Origin: Limenecus sp048360435
GTDB lineage: Bacteria; Cyanobacteriota; Vampirovibrionia; Gastranaerophilales; Gastranaerophilaceae
Direction of reading: 5' to 3'
Assembly (NCBI GenBank): GCA_048360435.1
Contig: DBGCOP010000025.1
Location: 1 to 64,000 of the forward strand
DNA length: 64,000 nucleotides
The notes below the pieces were generated by a model. It saw only the letters and a program-made list of their open reading frames with translations. It had not been told where the DNA came from and did no database searches. The position numbers and the translations under genes were made by a program. This document shows positions 16,913-25,392 of this stretch, piece after piece; position 1 is the first letter of the stretch, and every line of letters starts with the position of its first letter.

Positions 16913-17389
16913 ATGGGACAATTAATCGAAAGAAAAAATATACAGGAATTTGTTTCTGAACTGAAAAAACAGGGCAAAACAATCGTTACAACAAACGGAT
17001 GTTTTGATATCCTTCATGTAGGTCATGTAAGATATCTTCAAAAAACAAAAACCTTTGCCGATGTCATGATTGTGTGTTTAAATTCCGATGACTCCGTCAG
17101 AAGAATCAAAGGCCCCAAGCGTCCTATAAACAATGAAAACGATCGTGCTGAAATTCTGTGTGCACTTGAATGTGTAGACTATGTGGTAATTTTTGATGAA
17201 TCATCACCGGAAAAACTTTTGTGTGAAATCAAACCGGATGTTCACACAAAAGGAGCAGATTACACTATCGAAACACTCCCCGAGGCAAAATCCATTATCG
17301 CAAACGGTGGAAGAATCGAGTTCATCAGCTTTGTTGAAGGCAAATCAACCACTAAAGTTATTGAAAAAATATCTGCAAAGAAAAATTAA
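16913..17389 (+). CDS. hldE2: D-glycero-beta-D-manno-heptose 1-phosphate adenylyltransferase
   Basis: 158 residues, nucleotidyltransferase fold. TNGCFDILHVGHVRYL has the HxGH motif (His35, His38); NSDDSVRRIKGPKRPI and KGADYTIETLPEA are typical of RfaE2. It makes ADP-heptose for the LPS inner core. It starts one base after the kinase gene. With the glycosyltransferase 9 gene at 48.4-49.5 kb it supports heptose-containing LPS. ADP-heptose pathway metabolites also trigger ALPK1 signalling in animal hosts, which is general knowledge and not read here. Confidence 0.92.
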   Translation: MGQLIERKNIQEFVSELKKQGKTIVTTNGCFDILHVGHVRYLQKTKTFADVMIVCLNSDDSVRRIKGPKRPINNENDRAEILCALECVDYVVIFDESSPEKLLCEIKPDVHTKGADYTIETLPEAKSIIANGGRIEFISFVEGKSTTKVIEKISAKKN

Positions 17390-17396
17390 AGTTTAG

Positions 17397-17687
17397 TTAA
17401 GGTTCTTCTATTTCTTCAAGAATCAAACGATATCCTAACAATTTGCAAGCTGCTTGAAGTTCTTCAAGTTTAATTGCATTTCTGTGAATTTTACCGGATA
17501 AAGAATGAGGTGAATAATCTCTTCCTAATAAATTATAGATATCTTTTGCCAAGTCCTTCTGCAATATACATTTTCTTGTAATTAAGTGATTTATAATGTC
17601 ACGATTTTTCCAATTCGTAATTTCCATAGTAATAAATATCTTATCTTTTGTTGAAAATAAAGTCATATTATGGAATAATGATTTCAT
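17397..17687 (-). CDS. Small HTH (XRE-like) DNA-binding protein
   Basis: Up to 96 residues. The core DIINHLITRKCILQKDLAKD followed by SPHSLSGKIHRNAIKLEELQ and a last strand (LLGYRLILEEIEEP) looks like a lambda-repressor-type helix-turn-helix of the short XRE class. The start is unclear: ATG 17687 has only a weak SD and lies inside a palindrome; ATG 17627 (giving 76 residues, MEITNWKNRD) would leave that palindrome in the promoter, which suits self-regulation. Targets unknown. It converges on hldE2 with 7 bases between. Confidence 0.6.
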   Translation of the reverse strand: MKSLFHNMTLFSTKDKIFITMEITNWKNRDIINHLITRKCILQKDLAKDIYNLLGRDYSPHSLSGKIHRNAIKLEELQAACKLLGYRLILEEIEEP

Positions 17688-17690
17688 AAT
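17667..17690. promoter_or_regulatory. Palindromic operator-like site
   Basis: ATTATGGAAT (17667-17676), 4-base spacer, ATTTCATAAT (17681-17690): 9 of 10 positions are symmetric. A further half-site ATTATGAAA lies at 17705-17713. It sits between the divergent HTH gene and the 96-residue + strand gene, so it could be bound by the HTH protein. Confidence 0.4.
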
Positions 17691-17745
17691 AAAACCTGCG
17701 TTCTATTATGAAACTTACAATTAAGTAATCTTAAGGAGGAAAATT

Positions 17746-18036
17746 ATGCCCCAGAAGTATATAGACTCCCTTGAAAGAGATCTTGATTACTTCATCCAAG
17801 AGTACTCTATTACAGCCAGCATCTCTAAAATCCTCGTAAAATGTATCGAAAACATAGACAGAATTGACAAAGAAGACGTTTTACAGTTTGCACGTCAGAT
17901 GGATGAGAGCCTTCAATATTTGAAAGGACGTTTGACAAAAATTCATCAGGACATTTCAAACGAACAAGAAAAAACCGCTATTTTAGCAAATCAAGAACAT
18001 ATCTCTCAGAGTTCATCACTGTCTTCATCACTTTAG
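17746..18036 (+). CDS. Helical protein of unknown function next to flagellin
   Basis: 96 residues with a strong SD (AAGGAGG at 17732-17738). Almost entirely helical and charged (YIDSLERDLDYFIQEYSITA, MDESLQYLKGRLTKIHQDIS), ending in a Ser-rich tail (SQSSSLSSSL). The last 59 bases run antisense to the end of the flagellin gene. Size, helicity and position would suit a flagellar chaperone (FliS/FlgN-like), but I see no diagnostic motif and leave it unnamed. Confidence 0.55.
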   Translation: MPQKYIDSLERDLDYFIQEYSITASISKILVKCIENIDRIDKEDVLQFARQMDESLQYLKGRLTKIHQDISNEQEKTAILANQEHISQSSSLSSSL

Positions 18037-18790
18037 CCATCGCTTCCATCGTGAATTGTGATTTTTTCATATCCATAATAGCAGAGATGTAATCCGTGTC
18101 TTGAATATCACTCAGGGACTGCATATTAGACATCATAGAAGTTGTAAGCTGGCTTGCGGCAGCGTTGAAGCTAGATTGAACAGCACCTATGTCACCCCTT
18201 TTGGAAGAAACCGAAGAAATCATCGTATCAACATTTGCCAGTGTGTCAGCAGCCGCCTGAGGGTTTGTTACATCAAAATTCATATCACCTAAAACCACAT
18301 TCGGGTCATAAGAAATTGACTGTGAATTTTCGGGGTTAACCATAAAATCCACCACCGGTGCAGCATTTGGGTTAGCCTGAGTCACTGCGTTCACGGTTTG
18401 TTTACCGTTAAAAGTTGCCTGATTTAAAGTCTGTTGAATTTGTGCAATGTTTTGATTGATTTCCTCCTGCATTGCCGCAACCTGCGAATCGGAATATATT
18501 CCGTTAGAAGCCTGTAAGCTCAACTCACGTATACGCTGGAGGGAATCAGTCACATTGCTCAAGGCTGAATCAGCTACGGCTGTGAAATTCATACCCGACT
18601 GGATATTTCCCATTGCCTTATTCGCAGCACGAATACTTGTATCAAGTCCCGAAGCCACATACATATCAGCAGGATTGACATAGCTGTTCAAGCCGGATGC
18701 GATGCTTTCAGCCGCTTTTTCAAACGTCTTTTGAGCCTGCACCATTCCTGATTGTGCTGTATATATGGGCATTACTACGTTAATCGACAA
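17978..18790 (-). CDS. fliC: Flagellin, short form
   Basis: 270 residues. The N-terminal D0/D1 part has QAQKTFEKAAESIASGLNSY, AMGNIQSGMNFTAVADSAL and LQRIRELSLQASNG, and the C-terminal part ends SERYVLDLLK like the D0 end of flagellin. There is little between them, so D2/D3 surface domains are lacking and the filament would be thin and smooth. The start is TTG 18790, backed by GGAG seven bases before it; ATG 18772 lacks an SD. The NxDDAAG motif of D1 is changed to NPADMYVASG. The 3' end overlaps the convergent 96-residue gene by 59 bases. Confidence 0.88.
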   Translation of the reverse strand: MSINVVMPIYTAQSGMVQAQKTFEKAAESIASGLNSYVNPADMYVASGLDTSIRAANKAMGNIQSGMNFTAVADSALSNVTDSLQRIRELSLQASNGIYSDSQVAAMQEEINQNIAQIQQTLNQATFNGKQTVNAVTQANPNAAPVVDFMVNPENSQSISYDPNVVLGDMNFDVTNPQAAADTLANVDTMISSVSSKRGDIGAVQSSFNAAASQLTTSMMSNMQSLSDIQDTDYISAIMDMKKSQFTMEAMAKVMKTVMNSERYVLDLLK

Positions 18791-18836
18791 TTACGTACTC
18801 CATTTCTGATTTGGCAGTTCACAGCCTACACCCTAA

Positions 18837-18867
18837 ATTATTCCACGTTTTTTTAAGAAATAAGCAA
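18837..18867 (-). promoter_or_regulatory. Possible sigma-A-type promoter of flagellin
   Basis: On the - strand, TTGCTT (18862-18867) and an extended -10 TGG AATAAT (18837-18845) with a long 19-base gap. No sigma-28 or sigma-54 motif was found upstream of this flagellin, which is unusual for a filament gene. Confidence 0.35.
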
Positions 18868-18889
18868 AATTTTTCTGTTTTTTTACATT

Positions 18890-18918
18890 TTGCAATTATT
18901 TTGTAATAAAATTTATAT
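18890..18918 (+). promoter_or_regulatory. Promoter of murC
   Basis: TTGCAA at 18890-18895, 17-base spacer, TTATAT at 18913-18918, about 16 bases before the SD AAGGA. It fits a housekeeping sigma factor and faces away from the flagellin promoter. Confidence 0.5.
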
Positions 18919-18940
18919 AGATGTTGGTAAGGATGTAAAA

Positions 18941-20389
18941 ATGGAAAACAATAAAAATCAATTGTCCGAAAAAACCCCTCAAAAATTTCCGCACAGATTC
19001 CATTTCATTGCAATAGGCGGAATAGGAATGAGCGGACTGGCAAAATATCTTCTGGAACTTGGCTGTACAGTCTCAGGCTCGGATATAAAAGCTTCGAAAT
19101 ACACAAAACAGCTGGAGGAAATGGGCGCAAAAGTATACATAGGCCACGATGCAAAATACATTGAAGAAGGAATGAACGTCGTAGCCTCAACAGCTATTAA
19201 AGACGACAACCCTGAAAAAATCAGAGCAAAAGAACTCGGAATAAAGGTTCTTCATCGTTCTGATGTTTTGAAAATGCTTTCAGAAGGGATAAATAACGAA
19301 ACTCATCAGTTTATCGGTTTTTCAGGAACTCACGGAAAAACAACAACAAGCGGACTTTGTTCTTACGTACTTGAAAAAGCAGGCTACAAACCTTCTTTTG
19401 TCGTTGGAGGAATCATCCCCGACATTCATACAAACGCGATGTCTCAAAAAGGTACGGAAGCAGGAAAATTTTTCGTCGCAGAGCTTGACGAATCAGACGG
19501 AACAATCGTCAAATATCATACAAACATCAGTGTCATAAACAACCTCGAAATGGACCATGTAGACTTTTACAAAAACGGATTTCAAGACCTTCTCGACACT
19601 TTTAAAATCCACATAAACAATATTGCTAAAGGCGGAAAAATTATAGTAAATAAAGACTGCTCAGGACTGAGAAAACTAACTGAACAAAACCCCGAAACAA
19701 AGTTCCTTACCTTTGCAATCGAAAGAGATGCTGATTATACAGCCCAAAATATAAGCTTTACAGAATTCGGCTCTGCTTTTGACGTATACAAAAACAATAC
19801 AAAAATTGTGTCACTCAAAATGGGTATACCCGGAATCCACAACATCTACAACGCACTTGCCGTTGTTTCAGCCTTGAATGAAGAAGGTATTGACCTTGAA
19901 AAAATCAGACCTCACTTTGAAACTTTCTCGGGTATGGGAAGAAGATTCCAAAAGGTAGCGGAATTTGACGGAATCAGAATTTTTGACGATTACGCACACC
20001 ACCCCACAGAAATCAAAACCACACTCGACAGCGCAAAACTGTGTGAGAAAAACAGACTTGTCGCAATCTTCCAGCCGCACAGATACACAAGGCTTAAAGG
20101 ATTGTGGAATGACTTTCTGAACAGCTTTGATGCCGTTGACAAGCTGATTGTTGTCGATGTTTATTCCGCCTCCGAAGAGCCGATTGAAGGAATAAACTCA
20201 AAAGCGTTTGTACAGGCATTCAAAGGAAAAGAAGCAGAATACATTGGCGGAAGTATGGAAAACGCAGCCGGAAAAATTATGCCGCTTCTAAAATCAGGCG
20301 ACATGGTTATTACGCTCGGTGCCGGGGACGTAACAAGAATCGGTGCGGAGCTTAAAAAACTCCATGAAGCAACAAAAACAGGGGTTTAA
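18941..20389 (+). CDS. murC: UDP-N-acetylmuramate--L-alanine ligase
   Basis: 482 residues from ATG 18941, chosen because AAGGA sits 7 bases upstream; a further 17 in-frame residues upstream are not like MurC. The N-terminal Rossmann part has HFIAIGGIGMSGLAKYL; the ATP loop is GTHGKTT (residues 129-135); ELDESDG, NLEMDHVD, DDYAHHPTEI and FQPHRYTR follow in order. It adds L-Ala to UDP-MurNAc, the first step of stem peptide synthesis. It heads the block murC-murB-ddl-ftsQ. Confidence 0.96.
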   Translation: MENNKNQLSEKTPQKFPHRFHFIAIGGIGMSGLAKYLLELGCTVSGSDIKASKYTKQLEEMGAKVYIGHDAKYIEEGMNVVASTAIKDDNPEKIRAKELGIKVLHRSDVLKMLSEGINNETHQFIGFSGTHGKTTTSGLCSYVLEKAGYKPSFVVGGIIPDIHTNAMSQKGTEAGKFFVAELDESDGTIVKYHTNISVINNLEMDHVDFYKNGFQDLLDTFKIHINNIAKGGKIIVNKDCSGLRKLTEQNPETKFLTFAIERDADYTAQNISFTEFGSAFDVYKNNTKIVSLKMGIPGIHNIYNALAVVSALNEEGIDLEKIRPHFETFSGMGRRFQKVAEFDGIRIFDDYAHHPTEIKTTLDSAKLCEKNRLVAIFQPHRYTRLKGLWNDFLNSFDAVDKLIVVDVYSASEEPIEGINSKAFVQAFKGKEAEYIGGSMENAAGKIMPLLKSGDMVITLGAGDVTRIGAELKKLHEATKTGV

Positions 20390-20393
20390 GACT

Positions 20394-21302
20394 ATGCCCT
20401 GTGAAATGATAGAAAACTATGAACTCAAAAAACACACAACCTTTAAAATAGGCGGCTGTGCAAAAAGAGCCTTCTTTCCTTCTACAAATGAAGAAATGGC
20501 AGAACTTTTGACAGAATTGAAAAACCCTGTCATCCTCGGAGGATGCTCAAACGTGCTTATTTCGTCTCAAGGTATTGACGAAGACGTAATCCTCACAACA
20601 AAAATGAACGCATTTTCACTTGAAAAAAACATCCTCACGGCACAGTGCGGAGTCAAAGTCCCCATGCTTTCAAGAGAAGCGGAACACAACTCACTAAGCG
20701 GAATGGAATTTATGATAGGCTTCCCTGGTTCAGTCGGCGGAGCTGTTTATATGAACGCGTCTGCACATTCTCAGGCAGTTTCAGACACCTGCATTCTTTG
20801 CCATGTTTTTGACATGGAACAGAAAAAAATCCTTGAACTAAACAAGGAAGAAATGCAGTTTGGATACAGAAGTTCAATAATGCAAAAGAAAAGTTACATT
20901 CTTCTTGATGCAAAATTTGAACTCCGCCCTGCTCCAAAAGAAGAAATCACAGCAATTATGACAAGAAACCTCGAGTTTCGAAAAGGGAAACAGCCGAGCC
21001 TTGCAACACCCAATGCAGGGAGTATTTTCAGAAACCCGCCCAACGATTCGGCAGGCAGACTGCTTGAAAAAGCAGGTGTCAAAGGTTTGAAACAAGGCGG
21101 TGCACAGGTCTGGCTCGGTCATGCGAACTTTATTGTTAACGTGGAAAATGCAGATTCAAAAGATGTTTCAAATCTTATGAATAAAATGTATAATATGGTA
21201 AAAGAAAAATACACAATCGAACTTTTACCCGAAGTAAAATTTGTCGGAATAAAAAGTAAAGAAGAAGTTGAATTATGGGATACAATGTTAAACAAAAAGT
21301 AA
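20394..21302 (+). CDS. murB: UDP-N-acetylenolpyruvoylglucosamine reductase
   Basis: 302 residues from ATG 20394, four bases after the murC stop; an earlier in-frame start would overlap murC needlessly. FAD-binding parts: HTTFKIGGCAKRAFFP, LGGCSNVLIS and GFPGSVGGAVYMNA. Catalytic parts: YRSSI, PNAGSIFRNP (Ser proton donor) and LPEVKFVG with the late Glu. It reduces the enolpyruvyl group to make UDP-MurNAc. The short tyrosine-less loop suggests a type II MurB. The 3' end overlaps ddl by 28 bases. Confidence 0.95.
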   Translation: MPCEMIENYELKKHTTFKIGGCAKRAFFPSTNEEMAELLTELKNPVILGGCSNVLISSQGIDEDVILTTKMNAFSLEKNILTAQCGVKVPMLSREAEHNSLSGMEFMIGFPGSVGGAVYMNASAHSQAVSDTCILCHVFDMEQKKILELNKEEMQFGYRSSIMQKKSYILLDAKFELRPAPKEEITAIMTRNLEFRKGKQPSLATPNAGSIFRNPPNDSAGRLLEKAGVKGLKQGGAQVWLGHANFIVNVENADSKDVSNLMNKMYNMVKEKYTIELLPEVKFVGIKSKEEVELWDTMLNKK

Positions 21303-22225
21303 ATACAAAAACTAAAATAGCAGTACTTATGGGCGGCCCGTCAAGTGAAGCTGAGATTTCAAGACGTTCAGGCAAAAACGTTTTCAAAGCACTGAAAAAT
21401 CTCGGTTATGAAAATGCGCAGCTGATTGAGGTTGACGAAAACCTCCCCAAAACACTTCGAGAGAAAGAAATCGAGGTAGTTTACAACGCAATGCACGGCA
21501 AATTCGGTGAAGACGGCTGCATTCAGGGAATGCTTGAAGTTATGGGTATTCCTTATACAGGCTGCGGAGTAATGGCCAGTGCTGTTTGCATGAATAAGGA
21601 ATACACAAAAAACATTTTAAAAGAAGCGGGAATTCCGCTTATCAAATCTGTACTGGTTAGAAAAGACGAGAATTACAAAGAAAAAATTCAAGAACTTTGC
21701 TATCCCTTTATGCTCAAACCTGTTTCAGAAGGTTCAAGCATAGGAATGTACAAGGTTAACAACCCTGATGAAATGGAAAAATATTTCAAAGAATCTTTGA
21801 AATGCGGTCAGGATGTTATGGTAGAAGAATACGTTCAGGGCAAAAGCCTCACAGTCGGTGTTCTTCAAGACGGTGAAAAAACTTTCGCAACAGAGATTCT
21901 CGAATTCAGAACCAAAACAGAATGGTACGATTATGAGGCAAAATATACAGCAGGAATGACAGAATTCATTCTTCCGGCTAAACTTTCAGATGAAATGACT
22001 CAAAAAGTCAAAAAAATTGCCGTTGATGCCTTCAATGCCTGTGACTGTAAAGGCGTAAGCAGGGTTGATTTTATGGTATGCGAAGACAAAGCTTATGTAC
22101 TGGAAATCAACACAAGCCCAGGAATGACTGACCTGAGCGACCTTCCCGCACAATCAAAAGCTATGGGAATAGACTATGACACACTTGTTCAAATCATTCT
22201 CAACGGTGCTTGTTTAAACAAATAA
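21275..22225 (+). CDS. ddl: D-alanine--D-alanine ligase
   Basis: 316 residues, ATP-grasp family. Motifs: VLMGGPSSEAEISRRSG, NAMHGKFGEDG, PFMLKPVSEGSSIGM, VEEYVQGKSLTVGVL, EINTSPGMTDLSD. It makes the D-Ala-D-Ala dipeptide for peptidoglycan. The first 12 residues (MGYNVKQKVNTK) lie in the overlap with murB, so a slightly later start is possible, but none has an SD. The active site pattern gives no sign of the D-Ala-D-Lac (vancomycin-resistant) type. Confidence 0.95.
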   Translation: MGYNVKQKVNTKTKIAVLMGGPSSEAEISRRSGKNVFKALKNLGYENAQLIEVDENLPKTLREKEIEVVYNAMHGKFGEDGCIQGMLEVMGIPYTGCGVMASAVCMNKEYTKNILKEAGIPLIKSVLVRKDENYKEKIQELCYPFMLKPVSEGSSIGMYKVNNPDEMEKYFKESLKCGQDVMVEEYVQGKSLTVGVLQDGEKTFATEILEFRTKTEWYDYEAKYTAGMTEFILPAKLSDEMTQKVKKIAVDAFNACDCKGVSRVDFMVCEDKAYVLEINTSPGMTDLSDLPAQSKAMGIDYDTLVQIILNGACLNK

Positions 22226-22237
22226 AACAGCGAAAAT

Positions 22238-23092
22238 ATGCAGGACAACCATAATGACAATTTGAATATAGAACGCAGGGTTAAAATTAACCAGATGCAA
22301 AGAAACGTCAGACGCAGCAAAGAGCGCCTGAAGTGGTTTCGCTGCTGGGTTCGAATTTTTATGTGTATACTTTTGATTTTCGCTGCATATAAAGTTTACA
22401 AGCTGCCCCAGTGGTATTTGAACAAGAACATCTTCTCTTCCGCCAGCAACAATACTCTCTCGATTGTCGGAAACACAATCACCCCGACATACAGAATTCT
22501 GGCAGTGTTGAGGCAATATCCCGTACCGCAAAGACCTATATATCTTTTTAACACAACAAAAATAGAAAAAGAAATAGAAAAACTTGCCCCAATTAAAGAG
22601 GTCTATATAAAAAGGCTCTGGTTTCCGGCAAGACTCAGTATAATCATCGTCGAAAGACGTCCGATTCTGAGCATTACACCTGACCCCAAAGTACCTCCGA
22701 TTGCATTTTTTGCAGAAGGAGGAAAACTTATAGGACACGAATACATGCCTCTTAAAAATGCTGAAAACACTATCAAAGTGTTGACTTATGGTACAAAAGG
22801 CGACGATTACAGAAGCTGGGACGAAAAGAAAATAAGAAAAATCGAGACACTGGTCAGAGCAATGGAACAATTCTCGGGTGAAAAAGTTGAATATATAGAC
22901 ATGAGGAATCCGAAAGATATCTATATCAAACTTCCTCAGGTTAATGTAAGAATAGGTGAGATGAATGTAATGGCACTTTCACGTGTAAGAAACATTTCAG
23001 CCATTCTACCCCAGATTAAAACAATGAAAAAGAAAATAAAATACATTGATTTGAGATGGGAAGACACCCAGTATATTAAACTCGAGGAGTAA
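22238..23092 (+). CDS. ftsQ: Cell division protein FtsQ/DivIB
   Basis: 284 residues. A basic N-terminus (RRVKINQMQRNVRRSKERLK) precedes one membrane helix at about 36-53 (FRCWVRIFMCILLIFAAYKV). Next comes a POTRA-like part (NTITPTYRILAVLRQYP, IEKLAPIKEVYIKRLWFPAR with VERRPI) and the FtsQ beta domain, ending VRNISAILPQ and YIDLRW. It links early and late divisome proteins. The order murC-murB-ddl-ftsQ is the standard dcw order; ftsA/ftsZ do not follow here. Confidence 0.85.
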   Translation: MQDNHNDNLNIERRVKINQMQRNVRRSKERLKWFRCWVRIFMCILLIFAAYKVYKLPQWYLNKNIFSSASNNTLSIVGNTITPTYRILAVLRQYPVPQRPIYLFNTTKIEKEIEKLAPIKEVYIKRLWFPARLSIIIVERRPILSITPDPKVPPIAFFAEGGKLIGHEYMPLKNAENTIKVLTYGTKGDDYRSWDEKKIRKIETLVRAMEQFSGEKVEYIDMRNPKDIYIKLPQVNVRIGEMNVMALSRVRNISAILPQIKTMKKKIKYIDLRWEDTQYIKLEE

Positions 23093-23096
23093 TATT

Positions 23097-24044
23097 ATGA
23101 AAATGCTCAAACTTAATACAGGATATGAAATGCCGATTCTGGGTCTTGGAACCTGGAAAAGCGAAAAAGGCAAAGTTTATGATGCAATCCGCGAAGCAAT
23201 AAAAATCGGCTACCGCCACTTTGACTGCGCTGCTTTTTACGGAAATGAACCCGAAATAGGCGAAGCATTCGAAGATGCAATAAAAAACTGCGATGTGAAA
23301 AGAGAAGAAATTTTTGTTACCTCAAAGCTTTGGAACGACAAACATGCACCTGAGGATGTGAGAGGAGCTCTTGAACAAACACTCGCTGACTTAAGGCTTG
23401 ATTACCTTGATTTATATCTTATTCACTGGCCGGTTGCGCTGAAAAAAGGAACAGAAGAAATCACAGTTGATTCAATGATTCCATTAAAGGAACTGCCGCT
23501 TTCTTCAACCTGGAAAGAAATGGAAAAAGCTGTTGATGACAGGCTTGTAAGAAGCATAGGCGTTTCAAATTACAGCATAAAAAAACTCGAAGAAATGAAA
23601 TCATATGCCAGAATTCCTGCTGCTGTCAATCAGGTCGAATCACACCCGTTTCTTGCACAAAATGACCTTTTAGAATATGCTCAAAAACATTCCATGGTGA
23701 TTACGGCGTATGCTCCTCTTGCCTCAAGAGACAGACCGGAAGAGCTTAAAAGTGTCAATGAGCCTGCGCTTTTGGAACACCCGATTGTATTAGAAACAGC
23801 AAAAAAACACAATGCTACACCTGCGCAAATTTTAATTGCATGGCAGATAAACAGAGGCGTTGCCGTAATTCCGAAATCAACCTCGCCTGCCAGACTCAAA
23901 GAAAATTTTGAAGCAAAAGACATTGTTTTAGACCAAGAAGACATGGAAAAAATAGCCTCTTTGAACAGAGGTTTCAGATATGTAACCAGCACTGCTTTTG
24001 AGTTCAGCGAAAAGGGTTACACAAAAGAATCAATCTGGGACTAA
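23097..24044 (+). CDS. Aldo/keto reductase
   Basis: 315 residues, a complete TIM-barrel AKR. Catalytic residues are visible in order: Asp and Tyr in DCAAFYGNEPEIG, Lys in VTSKLWND, His in LIHWP; then VSNYSIKKLEE and the NADPH-binding IPKSTSPARLKENFEA. SD GAGGAG lies 7 bases before the ATG. It probably reduces aldehydes or ketones with NADPH; the substrate is not evident. It follows ftsQ after 4 bases, so it may ride on the cell wall operon. It overlaps the convergent fliI gene by 4 bases. Confidence 0.88.
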   Translation: MKMLKLNTGYEMPILGLGTWKSEKGKVYDAIREAIKIGYRHFDCAAFYGNEPEIGEAFEDAIKNCDVKREEIFVTSKLWNDKHAPEDVRGALEQTLADLRLDYLDLYLIHWPVALKKGTEEITVDSMIPLKELPLSSTWKEMEKAVDDRLVRSIGVSNYSIKKLEEMKSYARIPAAVNQVESHPFLAQNDLLEYAQKHSMVITAYAPLASRDRPEELKSVNEPALLEHPIVLETAKKHNATPAQILIAWQINRGVAVIPKSTSPARLKENFEAKDIVLDQEDMEKIASLNRGFRYVTSTAFEFSEKGYTKESIWD

Positions 24045-25390
24045 ATATCCACACCGTCCATCATCTGGATAAGAGTGCTGATTGTTGTGTCCATACTCAC
24101 AGAATCGGAAACTCTCTGCTGCAAAAAGGCATTAATCTGAGGCATCATCTCAATCGCCACATCCAGCCTCGGGTTTGAACCTGCAACATACATACCTACG
24201 TCAATCAAGTCCTTGTTCTCACGATACAAGGCCATTGCCCGTCTCATTTTTGCCGCAGCTTCCTTGTGTTCCGGTGAAGCAATAGCAGACATAAGACGTG
24301 AAATACTTCCCAAAATATCAATCGCGGGATAATGGTTCATTTCTGCAACTTTACGGCTCAAGAATATGTGACCGTCAGTGATACCACGAACCGTATCAAC
24401 GATTGGGTCATTAATATCATCACCCTCCATCAATACCGTATACAAAGCCGTGATAGAGCCTTTGGGACTGTTTCCTGCACGTTCGAGAACCTTTTGAAGC
24501 CATGAAAAAATTGAAGGAGGATAACCTTTCATTGTAGGAGGCTCGCCGATTGACAATCCGACTTCACGCCCTGCCATTGCACAACGAGTAACAGTATCCG
24601 TCATAAGGAAAACCTTCTTGCCCTGATCTCTGAAATATTCACAAACAGACGTTGCAGCCTGAAGACATTTCTGTCTGATTAAAGGAGGCTGGTCGCCTGT
24701 TGAACACACAAGCACGGATTTCTTCATCCCCTCTTCACCAAGAGAATCTTCAATAAACTCCTTTACCTCTCTTCCACGTTCTCCTATCAGAGCAACAACG
24801 TTAACATCAGCATCTGAATTTCTCGCAATCATCCCGAGCATGGTACTTTTACCAACCCCGGAACCTGCAAAAAGCCCCATACGTTGACCTGCACCCATTG
24901 TAAGAGTCGAATCTATCGCTCTGACACCTGTTGAAAACATTGTGTTAATAATCGGTCTGTCAAAAGGACTCGGAGCAGGACCGTCAATCGACACAAAATT
25001 TGCACAGGAAGTATCAAGAGGTTTTCCGTCAATTGCCTCTCCCATAGGGCTTATAAGCCTGCCAAGAAGAAACTCTCCCACAGGAAGCATAATCGGAGCC
25101 CCTGTTGTTGACACAAGGCTGCCCTGTCCGATTCCGGCTCCGTCATAAAGCAAAAGCAGCTGTGCTGTATCACCTTTAAAAGCAACAACCTCAGCAGGTT
25201 TTTTCTCGCCGAGATATGTCTCAATAAAACACAAATCACCGATTTTCAGCCCCGGAAGCTTTACCTCAACAGTAAGCCCCAGAAGCTTTGACACAGAGCC
25301 TTTATACTGATACATCGGTGTTGAGTCGATAATCTCAAAAGCTCTTTTTTTCATATATTCAATTGAACGTTCTGTCGACTGTTCTATCAT
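24041..25390 (-). CDS. fliI: Flagellar export ATPase FliI
   Basis: 449 residues, F1-beta-like ATPase. Walker A is GSGVGKST at residues 176-183; VVALIGERGREVKEFIED, FLMTDTVTRCAMAGREVGLSIGEPP and PAIDILGSISRLM are typical of FliI/SctN. It forms the hexamer that feeds substrates to the export gate. Flagellar rather than injectisome identity is supported by neighbours flhA, fliH and fliF with a full FliF C-terminal domain. Last gene of the - strand fliF operon, starting 2 bases after flhA ends. Confidence 0.94.
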   Translation of the reverse strand: MIEQSTERSIEYMKKRAFEIIDSTPMYQYKGSVSKLLGLTVEVKLPGLKIGDLCFIETYLGEKKPAEVVAFKGDTAQLLLLYDGAGIGQGSLVSTTGAPIMLPVGEFLLGRLISPMGEAIDGKPLDTSCANFVSIDGPAPSPFDRPIINTMFSTGVRAIDSTLTMGAGQRMGLFAGSGVGKSTMLGMIARNSDADVNVVALIGERGREVKEFIEDSLGEEGMKKSVLVCSTGDQPPLIRQKCLQAATSVCEYFRDQGKKVFLMTDTVTRCAMAGREVGLSIGEPPTMKGYPPSIFSWLQKVLERAGNSPKGSITALYTVLMEGDDINDPIVDTVRGITDGHIFLSRKVAEMNHYPAIDILGSISRLMSAIASPEHKEAAAKMRRAMALYRENKDLIDVGMYVAGSNPRLDVAIEMMPQINAFLQQRVSDSVSMDTTISTLIQMMDGVDI

Positions 25391-25392
25391 AT

